From DATESZ01 sp035283845 (GTDB taxonomy: Bacteria; Desulfobacterota; Syntrophia; Syntrophales; JACQWR01), in contig DATESZ010000053.1 in assembly GCA_035283845.1 (NCBI GenBank), positions 1-37,296 on the forward strand: DNA of 37,296 nucleotides, written 5' to 3'. The notes under the pieces are model-generated. The model saw only the letters and a list, made by a program, of their open reading frames with translations. It was not told the origin of the DNA and did no database searches. Below are positions 31,401-37,296 of this stretch, piece after piece. Numbering within the stretch: the stretch's first letter is position 1; each line of letters opens with the position of its first letter. A program made the position numbers and the translations under genes.

Positions 31401-34400
31401 ATGGATGATAATCAACTCGCTTCCCCAAAAGAAATGACCACCAGGCAAGAAGGTAAGCAGGGTGGGGAGTTGTTTATCGTCGATAACAGCGACCGGGACT
31501 GGAAGGTCCGGAACTACCTGGAACAGTGGGCCGACCTGTCCGTCTCTTTCGATATTGCCACTGGCTACTTTGAGATCGGCGCCCTGCTCGCCCTGGACGG
31601 GCAATGGCAGAAGCTCGAAAAACTGCGTATCCTTATGGGGGATGAAGTATCGCGGCGGACAAAGCAGGCCCTGATGGCCGGCATCCAAACAGCCGGAACG
31701 ATCCTCGACGCCAGTATTGAGAAGGAAAAGGAACGGAACGATTTCCTGGCCGGTGTGCCGGCCATTGTCGATGCCATCAGGAAGCGGCAGATCGAATGCC
31801 GTATCTATACCAAAGAAAAATTCCACGCCAAAGCCTATATCACCCATGCGAAGCACGCCGTTGTCGGTGCGGCGGCCCTCGTTGGTTCCAGCAACTTCAC
31901 CCATCCCGGACTGACGGACAACGTGGAGCTGAACATCCAGGTTCGGCGGGAGGTTGAGTTGCTCCAGGAGTGGTATGACCGGCACTGGAACGAAGCCCAT
32001 GAAATCACCGAAGAAATCCTCCGGGTTATTGAGCGTCACACAAGGGAATACAGTCCCTTCGAGGTCTATGCAAAAGCTCTTCAGGAATTTTTCCGCGCTC
32101 ATGAGATGACGACAGGCGAATGGGAGAATAGCACTTCCCGCATGTACCCCGTCCTCGACCAGTATCAAAAGGAAGGCTACCAGACCCTGATGAAAATCTC
32201 CGGCCAGCACGGAGGCGCCTTTCTCTGCGACGGTGTCGGTTTGGGGAAGACCTTTATAGGCCTGATGGTCATTGAGCGGCTTGTCGTTCACGAGCGGAAA
32301 CGAGTTATGCTTCTGGTCCCAAAGGCGGCCCGCAAGCCCGTCTGGGAGAGCGCTATCCGTCGTTACCTTCCCCACCTCGGCGGCGGGGATTTCACGAATC
32401 TGGCGATTTACAACCATACAGACCTGCTCCGTACGGGTGAATTTCCGGCCCGTCTCGAACGCATCAAGGAGATGGCCGATGCCATTGTCATTGACGAAGC
32501 CCATCACTTTCGCAATCCCGGTGTCAAAGGGGAAAAATCAGGCCGTATCACCCGTTATCGCCACCTGTACGATATCGCAGATGGCAAAAGAATTTTTCTG
32601 CTGACGGCCACTCCCATAAACAACCGCCTCCTTGACCTCCAGCACATGATCGAACTATTCACCCGTCTCAAACCCGATTTTTTTAAATCTACCCTGGGAA
32701 TCCACTCCCTCGCAGGCCACTTCCGCAAGATGGAAAAAGACCTGGAACAGATCGTTTTTGGGCAAGCGGAAGAGAATGAAGGAATGGAAACAAACAACCT
32801 GGAAGCGGAGAGGGTCCTGCTGAACGACAATCTATTCCGAGCACTCGTTGTGCAACGCAGCCGCGCCTACGTGAAGGCAAGTCAGCTCCAGCAAGGCGGC
32901 TATGCAGCCCTCTTCCCCCGGCGGGAAGATCCCCAGGTTGCTAACTACTCCATCAAGAAAACGTACGGCCGGCTCCTGTCCATGCTGGAAGAGGCCTTCT
33001 CCAGGGGGAAACCTCTGTTTTCACTGGCGATGTACTATCCCCTGGCCTATTACAAAGGCCCCGACACCACGATTGATCCCCTGAAGGCAGGGCGGCAAAA
33101 GGAAGTGGTGGGCCTGATCCGGACGCTGTTCCTCAAACGCTTTGAGAGTTCCGTCTATGCTTTTAATCTATCTTGCAACGCCCTGCTGGTTAAGCTCCTG
33201 GCCTTTGCCACGAAGAACAGCCAAACCTCCTCGGAATTCAACCGTCTGGAACGCTGGAAGGCCCAGCATGGGGATTCTGTCCGGCATGTAAGCGAACAAC
33301 GGAATGACTTCTTCGGAGGGGATCGGGAGGAAGTGGGCGAGGATGACCTCATTACCGAAGAGATGCTGGAGGACGTGGAGGAACTCAACCGGGACGAATA
33401 CCGGGTGGAAGAGATCCTGGCAGAAACCTTTCTTGACATGGATCAGATCACCGAATTTCTCAAAGAGCTTGAGAAATTCAAGCCCTCCCACGATGACAAG
33501 CTCCGCGCCCTGATTCGCCTGCTTAAAAACGATGCCGTCCTCAAGAAACACAAGGTCATGATCTTTACGGAGTATCTGAGCACGGCGCGCTATCTGAAGA
33601 GAGAGCTTCTGGAAGCGGGAATTGAGGGCATTGACGAAGTGGACAGCGCCACGTCCCGTGATCGTGGCGAGATTATCCGCCAGTTCGCCCCCTATTACAA
33701 TGATGCCTCATCTGCCGCGCTGAGAGAGGAAGGTCTCGATGAATCCCGGGTTCTCATCGCCACGGATGTGCTTTCCGAAGGCTTGAATCTTCAGGATGCA
33801 ACGCGCCTGATCAACTACGATATTCACTGGAACCCCGTCCGCCTCATGCAGCGCATCGGCCGTGTTGATCGGCGACTGAATCCGGAGATCGAAGAGAAAA
33901 TCCTGACCGACCACCCCGACCAGAAAATGATCCGGGGCGCCGTGGCTTACTGGAACTTCCTTCCGCCTGATGAACTGAATATCCTGCTGAGCCTGTACAG
34001 CAGGGTTACCCACAAGACGTTGCGGATATCCAAGACCTTCGGCATCGAAGGCAAGAAACTCCTGACCCCGGAAGACGATTACGATGCCTTGAAGGATTTC
34101 AATCATGCCTACGAAGGGACGACATCCATTCTGGAAGGTATGCACCTCGAATACCAACAACTCCTGAAGGACTATCCCGACCTCGCGGAACGTCTGGCAC
34201 TCTTGCCCGGCCGGGTCTTCAGCGGCAAGGCCCACCCCCAAACCGAAGCCAGAGCGGTCTTTTTCTGCTGGGCCCTTCCCGCCTTGAGCAAGAAACCGGA
34301 TGGATCGGAGCTCTGGAGCGAAGAAAACGGCACGACGGGCTGGTACCTCTACGATCTCATCGGAGAGCGTATCATTTCGGAACCGGCGGACATTATTGGC

Positions 34401-34568
34401 CTGATCCGCAGCACCCCCACCACCCCGCGCCAAAGGGCCATTCCGGACAAGACCCTGTCGGAAATTCGGACCGCTGTGGAAAAACACATCAAGAACACCT
34501 ACTTCAAGCGCGTGCAAGCCCCTATCGGCGTGAAGGCCGTCCTTAAGGCCTGGATGGAGCTGGGATAA
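31401..34568 (+). CDS. PLD-nuclease/SNF2-helicase fusion protein, probable defence effector
   Basis: 1055 residues from ATG 31401 (GAGGA 7 bp upstream). The N-terminal PLD-like domain has FHAKAYITHAKHAVVG with His142 and Lys144, and VGSSNFT with Asn165, one HKD-type motif. A SNF2 helicase follows. Motif I is DGVGLGKTFIG (Lys283), motif II is VIDEAHHFRN (Asp365-Glu366), and motif III is LLTATPINN. Helicase C carries IFTEYLSTARYL, IATDVLSEGLNLQDA and RLMQRIGRVDRRLNP (near 814-828). A charged insert of about 150 residues lies between the helicase lobes. A C-terminal domain of about 150 residues has no family I know. The downstream adenine methyltransferase suggests a restriction-like system. Confidence 0.85.
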   Translation: MDDNQLASPKEMTTRQEGKQGGELFIVDNSDRDWKVRNYLEQWADLSVSFDIATGYFEIGALLALDGQWQKLEKLRILMGDEVSRRTKQALMAGIQTAGTILDASIEKEKERNDFLAGVPAIVDAIRKRQIECRIYTKEKFHAKAYITHAKHAVVGAAALVGSSNFTHPGLTDNVELNIQVRREVELLQEWYDRHWNEAHEITEEILRVIERHTREYSPFEVYAKALQEFFRAHEMTTGEWENSTSRMYPVLDQYQKEGYQTLMKISGQHGGAFLCDGVGLGKTFIGLMVIERLVVHERKRVMLLVPKAARKPVWESAIRRYLPHLGGGDFTNLAIYNHTDLLRTGEFPARLERIKEMADAIVIDEAHHFRNPGVKGEKSGRITRYRHLYDIADGKRIFLLTATPINNRLLDLQHMIELFTRLKPDFFKSTLGIHSLAGHFRKMEKDLEQIVFGQAEENEGMETNNLEAERVLLNDNLFRALVVQRSRAYVKASQLQQGGYAALFPRREDPQVANYSIKKTYGRLLSMLEEAFSRGKPLFSLAMYYPLAYYKGPDTTIDPLKAGRQKEVVGLIRTLFLKRFESSVYAFNLSCNALLVKLLAFATKNSQTSSEFNRLERWKAQHGDSVRHVSEQRNDFFGGDREEVGEDDLITEEMLEDVEELNRDEYRVEEILAETFLDMDQITEFLKELEKFKPSHDDKLRALIRLLKNDAVLKKHKVMIFTEYLSTARYLKRELLEAGIEGIDEVDSATSRDRGEIIRQFAPYYNDASSAALREEGLDESRVLIATDVLSEGLNLQDATRLINYDIHWNPVRLMQRIGRVDRRLNPEIEEKILTDHPDQKMIRGAVAYWNFLPPDELNILLSLYSRVTHKTLRISKTFGIEGKKLLTPEDDYDALKDFNHAYEGTTSILEGMHLEYQQLLKDYPDLAERLALLPGRVFSGKAHPQTEARAVFFCWALPALSKKPDGSELWSEENGTTGWYLYDLIGERIISEPADIIGLIRSTPTTPRQRAIPDKTLSEIRTAVEKHIKNTYFKRVQAPIGVKAVLKAWMELG

Positions 34569-34601
34569 TTCCGGTGTAGAATAGAACTTGCTTTCCATTT
34601 C

Positions 34602-34626
34602 TGATTATCATAAAATCCGATAATCA
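34602..34626. promoter_or_regulatory. Palindromic operator before the Phd/VapC-type pair
   Basis: TGATTATC and GATAATCA are perfect 8-bp arms 9 bp apart, ending 19 bp before the antitoxin ATG. Autoregulation by the antitoxin-toxin complex is the usual use of such a site. Confidence 0.65.
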
Positions 34627-34645
34627 TATTTCACAGGAGGAAGCA

Positions 34646-34927
34646 ATGATCCAGACCATCACCGCTACCTACGCGGTCCGGAACTTTTCGGAACTGCTCA
34701 ACAGCATCCGTTACCGGGGAGAACAGTACACGATCCTTAAGGGGGGAAAACCGGCGGCGACCATCGGACCGGCGGCGGGTTCCGTAAAAGAACGGAAACT
34801 GTCCGACCTCAAAGACATCATAAGCAACCTTCCCCGTCTCGAAGACGATGGAGATGCCTTCGCGAGAGATATTGCACAGGCTATCGCGTTGCAGCCGCCC
34901 GTCGGGGAGGGAAAGCCATGGGCATAA
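34646..34927 (+). CDS. Phd/YefM-family antitoxin
   Basis: 93 residues from ATG 34646 (ACAGGAGGAAGCA upstream). TATYAVRNFSELLNSIRYRGEQYTILKGGKPAATIGP is the Phd/YefM DNA-binding fold (residues 6-42). The C-terminal half (LSDLKDIISNLPRLEDDGDAFARDI) would wrap the toxin. It overlaps the PIN toxin gene by 10 bp. The pair has its own operator, so it is a self-contained toxin-antitoxin module placed between the helicase and methyltransferase genes. Confidence 0.88.
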   Translation: MIQTITATYAVRNFSELLNSIRYRGEQYTILKGGKPAATIGPAAGSVKERKLSDLKDIISNLPRLEDDGDAFARDIAQAIALQPPVGEGKPWA

Positions 34928-35328
34928 TCTTCGACACCTCGGTGATCATCGCCATCGAACGCGGTGATGAATCTCTCGACGCCCTCATTGCGGGGCGGGC
35001 GGAAGAGCCTTTCGGCATCAGCGTCGTCACGGCGGCCGAACTTCTGCACGGCGTCGAGCGGGCTGATACGGACGAGAGGAAACTCAGGCGGCAAGCCTTT
35101 GTGGAAAAGGTGATCGAATCCTTTCCGGTTTTCCCCTTCGATCTAATAGTCAGCCGGATCTACGCCCGCATTTGGGCCGCCATCGCCCGAAAGGGGTGGA
35201 CTGTGGGCGCCCACGACCTCGTCATCGCCGCCACTGCCATTTCCCTGGATTACACCGTCGCCACGGTCAACATCCGGGATTTCGAGAAGATCCCGGGGGT
35301 AAAAATGGAAAAACTGCAATCGCCATGA
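34918..35328 (+). CDS. vapC: VapC-type PIN-domain toxin RNase
   Basis: 136 residues. PIN-domain acidic residues are present: FDTSVIIAIERG (Asp6), SVVTAAELLHGVERA (Glu42), GWTVGAHDLVIAATAI (Asp near 99) and TVATVNIRDFEKIPGV (Asp near 119). VapC toxins cleave tRNA or rRNA. The start overlaps the antitoxin end, and the stop overlaps the start of a 53-residue frame (ATGA). Confidence 0.9.
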   Translation: MGIIFDTSVIIAIERGDESLDALIAGRAEEPFGISVVTAAELLHGVERADTDERKLRRQAFVEKVIESFPVFPFDLIVSRIYARIWAAIARKGWTVGAHDLVIAATAISLDYTVATVNIRDFEKIPGVKMEKLQSP

Positions 35329-35483
35329 AAAGAAAAACGAATTTTGAACGGTACCTGGAAGACCAACTGAAGGACAAGGCCTTTGTGGATCGATTCCAGA
35401 AGGCCGGTGAAGAATGGGGTAAAGTACTGAAGGTCCCCGCTGAAAAGGATATTCAAGAACCCGGAGGCATTAATGACCCCTGA
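35325..35483 (+). CDS. 53-residue frame linking the toxin and methyltransferase genes
   Basis: MKRKTNFERYLEDQLKDKAF, then VDRFQKAGEEWGKVLKVPAEK, ending DIQEPGGINDP. It overlaps the toxin stop (ATGA) and the methyltransferase start by 11 bp, so four genes are translationally chained. The sequence resembles the segment that precedes the HTH in some Xre/HigA-type antitoxins, but no HTH follows. It may be a truncated antitoxin or a coupling peptide. Confidence 0.5.
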   Translation: MKRKTNFERYLEDQLKDKAFVDRFQKAGEEWGKVLKVPAEKDIQEPGGINDP

Positions 35484-37296
35484 CCCTCTCGACCGCATCC
35501 GCGCCGTGAAAGACATTCCCGCCCTTATCGCCTACCTCCGTGACGAGCTGGACTGGCCCATCGGGGCAGAGGATTTCGACGAACTGACCTTCGAATATCA
35601 GCCCGAAGAGCTCGGCATCGACGCCCGGACTGCCGCCCGGATCGAAGAGATCAAGCAGTTGCGCCCCCTGGCAGCCAGCCAGCCCTGGGGCGTTTTCTTC
35701 ATCCGCTTCGAGCCCAAGCGCCTGCCGGTCGTCGTCCTCCGCCGGATACTGAGCCAACTGGTCGTCAAAAAACGGGCTTCGGCGGAGAAATCGCACCGGG
35801 CCACGTGGAACCTCCATGACCTTCTCTTCATTTCCAATTACGGGGAAGACGACCAGCGCCAGATCACCTTTGCCCATTTCACCCAGGACGTCGCCTCCGG
35901 CGATCTGCCTACCCTGAAAGTGCTCGGCTGGGACGACGCCGACACGGCCCTCCACATCAGCCACGTCCACCACGAATTGAAAGAAAAGCTCCACTGGCCG
36001 GAGGATGAAAAGGACCTGGACGGCTGGCGGGAGAAATGGTCATCCGCCTTTACCCTGCGCCATCGGCAGGTCATCACGACGTCGAAGGACCTGGCCGTCC
36101 GTCTTGCCGATCTGGCCCGCCGTATCCGCAGACGCGCCGGTCAGGTGCTGGCCGTGGAAACGGAACGCGGCCCCTTGCGCAAGTTGCACAAGGCCTTTCG
36201 CGAAGCCCTGATCCATGACCTCTCCGAAGACGATTTTGCCGACATGTACGCCCAGACCATCGCCTACGGCCTGCTGGCGGCCCGCGTCTCCCGCCCCATG
36301 GGGATCATCGCGGAGAACGTGACCGACATGGTCCCCATGACAAACCCCTTTCTCCGGGAGATGCTCGGGACATTTCTCACCATCGGCGGCCGGAAGGGCA
36401 AGATGGACTTTGACGAATTAGGCATTCAGGACGTGGTTGATCTCCTCAACAACCGGGATACCCACATGGAGGCGATCCTCCGCGACTTCGGCAACCGCAC
36501 CCGGCAGGAGGATCCGGTCATTCACTTTTACGAGCTTTTCCTGGCCGAATATGACAAGAAAATGAAGGTCAAGCGAGGCGTCTTCTATACCCCGCAACCG
36601 GTGGTATCCTACATCGTCCGCAGCGTCCACGAACTCCTGCAGACGGAATTCGGCCTTCCGGACGGCCTGGCCGACACGACTACCTGGGGCGAAATGGCCG
36701 CCCGCTTCGCCAAGCATGAACCTTCCCTCCCCTTCTTGCGGGAGACTTCCCTAAAGTCTTCCCTCCCCTCGCGGGAAATCTCCCCAAAGTCTTCCCTCCC
36801 CTCGCGGGAGGGATCGAGGGAGGGGGAATCTGTGCCCTTCAATATCCCGGACGGCGTCTCTCCCGACACCCCCTTCGTCCAGATCCTTGACCCTGCCACC
36901 GGCACGGCCACCTTTCTCGTGGAAGTGATAGACATCATTTATAAAACCATGACAGCTAAATGGATAAGGGAGAAACGTCTGGAGCCGGAATTCGATCGGC
37001 TCTGGAATGAGTATGTGCCGAAACATCTCCTCCCCCGGCTCTACGGCTACGAATTGATGATGGCCCCTTACGCCATCGCCCACATGAAGATCGGACTGAA
37101 ACTCTTTGAAACGGGCTACCGTTTTGGCTCCAACGAGCGCGCCCACATCTACCTGACCAACGCCCTCGAACCACCGTCACCGCTGGCAGAGCAGGCTGCC
37201 GCGAACTTATTCGAGGCGCTTGGCCACGAGGCGCAGGCCGTCAACGCCATCAAAAGCAACAAACGCTTCACCGTCGTCATCGGCAATCCGCCGTAT
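35473..37296 (+). CDS. Large N6-adenine DNA methyltransferase (type ISP/Eco57I-like), 3' end outside window
   Basis: 608 codons are present from ATG 35473, and the frame is still open at the window edge. The N-terminal ~180 residues (WGVFFIRFEPKRLPVVVLRR, LVVKKRASAEK, WNLHDLLFISNYGED) form a conserved non-catalytic domain of such enzymes. A helical region follows, with FYELFLAEYDKKMKVKRGVFYTPQPVVSYI, then AdoMet motif I LDPATGTATFLVEV (Asp473). LLPRLYGYELMMAPYAIAHMKIGLKL follows, and catalytic motif IV VVIGNPPY (Asn605) is the last thing visible. The style is that of type ISP modification modules. Between 416 and 453 an in-frame GC-rich repeat is inserted. No nuclease domain is seen in this part; the upstream PLD-SNF2 protein could supply it. 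Confidence 0.85.
   Translation, partial: MTPDPLDRIRAVKDIPALIAYLRDELDWPIGAEDFDELTFEYQPEELGIDARTAARIEEIKQLRPLAASQPWGVFFIRFEPKRLPVVVLRRILSQLVVKKRASAEKSHRATWNLHDLLFISNYGEDDQRQITFAHFTQDVASGDLPTLKVLGWDDADTALHISHVHHELKEKLHWPEDEKDLDGWREKWSSAFTLRHRQVITTSKDLAVRLADLARRIRRRAGQVLAVETERGPLRKLHKAFREALIHDLSEDDFADMYAQTIAYGLLAARVSRPMGIIAENVTDMVPMTNPFLREMLGTFLTIGGRKGKMDFDELGIQDVVDLLNNRDTHMEAILRDFGNRTRQEDPVIHFYELFLAEYDKKMKVKRGVFYTPQPVVSYIVRSVHELLQTEFGLPDGLADTTTWGEMAARFAKHEPSLPFLRETSLKSSLPSREISPKSSLPSREGSREGESVPFNIPDGVSPDTPFVQILDPATGTATFLVEVIDIIYKTMTAKWIREKRLEPEFDRLWNEYVPKHLLPRLYGYELMMAPYAIAHMKIGLKLFETGYRFGSNERAHIYLTNALEPPSPLAEQAAANLFEALGHEAQAVNAIKSNKRFTVVIGNPPY
36721..36832 (+). repeat. GC-rich repeat with a 33-bp tandem duplication inside the methyltransferase, copy F
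   Basis: The translated stretch contains SLKSSLPSRE and SPKSSLPSRE, two near-identical 33-bp units, then EGSREGES. C-rich CCCTCCCCTCGCGGG arms and a GGGAGGGATCGAGGGAGGGGG end give it the palindromic look of copies D and E. It is fully in frame. Confidence 0.7.

Noticed and set aside
31243..31428. 61-codon minus-strand frame between era fragment and helicase
   Set aside because: It overlaps the helicase ribosome site and start, and matches no family; could be part of a decayed gene but cannot be supported.
31380..32507. A 375-codon frame on the minus strand within the PLD-SNF2 gene
   Set aside because: It is antisense to clear nuclease and helicase motifs, has no family resemblance and no ribosome site; long shadows are common in this GC range.
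33708..34598. A 296-codon minus-strand frame opposite the helicase C-terminal lobe
   Set aside because: Antisense shadow of motifs IV-VI and of the tail of the helicase; composition is not protein-like.
6273..36832. Dispersed GC palindromes considered as a CRISPR array
   Set aside because: Copies are scattered over 30 kb, have no regular spacers and no cas genes are present.

Overview
The window looks like chromosome from a Gram-negative anaerobe, most plausibly a deltaproteobacterium (Desulfobacterota) of the Syntrophus/Smithella kind. The reasons are a 4-hydroxybenzoyl-CoA-reductase-like molybdenum enzyme carrying the extra iron-sulfur insert of anaerobic aromatic degraders, a GTP-type PEP carboxykinase, a sigma-54 two-component system, and an AmpG/MurU/AmgK cell-wall salvage operon. 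Taxonomy is inference; there is no rRNA or tRNA in the window.

Layout. (1) 1-4251: end of one xanthine-dehydrogenase-family large subunit on +, facing an hcrA-hcrB-hcrC-like operon on - with a good sigma-70 promoter. (2) 4381-17423: a 13-kb accessory block bracketed by two nearly identical 39-bp direct repeats. It holds an IS91-type transposase, a truncated Eco57I-like methyltransferase and a second remnant of its C-terminus, a RES toxin, an HNH protein, an Xre/ImmA pair, an unknown 575-residue protein, a HEPN/MNT toxin-antitoxin pair, a cluster of inverted repeats resembling recombinase sites, and a frameshifted Hsp70 joined to the tail of a UvrD-like helicase. Its middle (about 7.6-13.6 kb) is visibly more AT-rich than its surroundings. 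(3) 17466-30898: ordinary chromosome. AmpG-MurU-AmgK, a glycine-zipper lipoprotein, a BaiN/HI0933-type flavoprotein, a YtpB-type terpene synthase homologue, a small Ala/Lys/Pro-rich secreted protein, GTP PEP carboxykinase, and a ZraS/ZraR-like system diverging from a ZraP/CpxP-like gene. (4) 31180-37296: a second accessory region starting where an era gene is cut. It holds a PLD-SNF2 helicase, a Phd/VapC-type pair plus a 53-residue frame, and a large N6-adenine methyltransferase that runs off the window.

How parts work together. The ZraSR-like pair sits beside two candidate sigma-54 promoters, one before the zraP-like gene and one before the Ala/Lys/Pro-rich gene. Similar 15-17 bp sequences lie upstream of both, suggesting a small envelope-stress regulon. 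A GC-rich palindromic repeat family lies before zraR, zraS and zraP and also appears inside both methyltransferase reading frames without breaking them. The right-hand helicase plus methyltransferase looks like a split restriction-modification-like defence system with a toxin-antitoxin module inserted between its two large genes; this is the best candidate for an incompletely described system.
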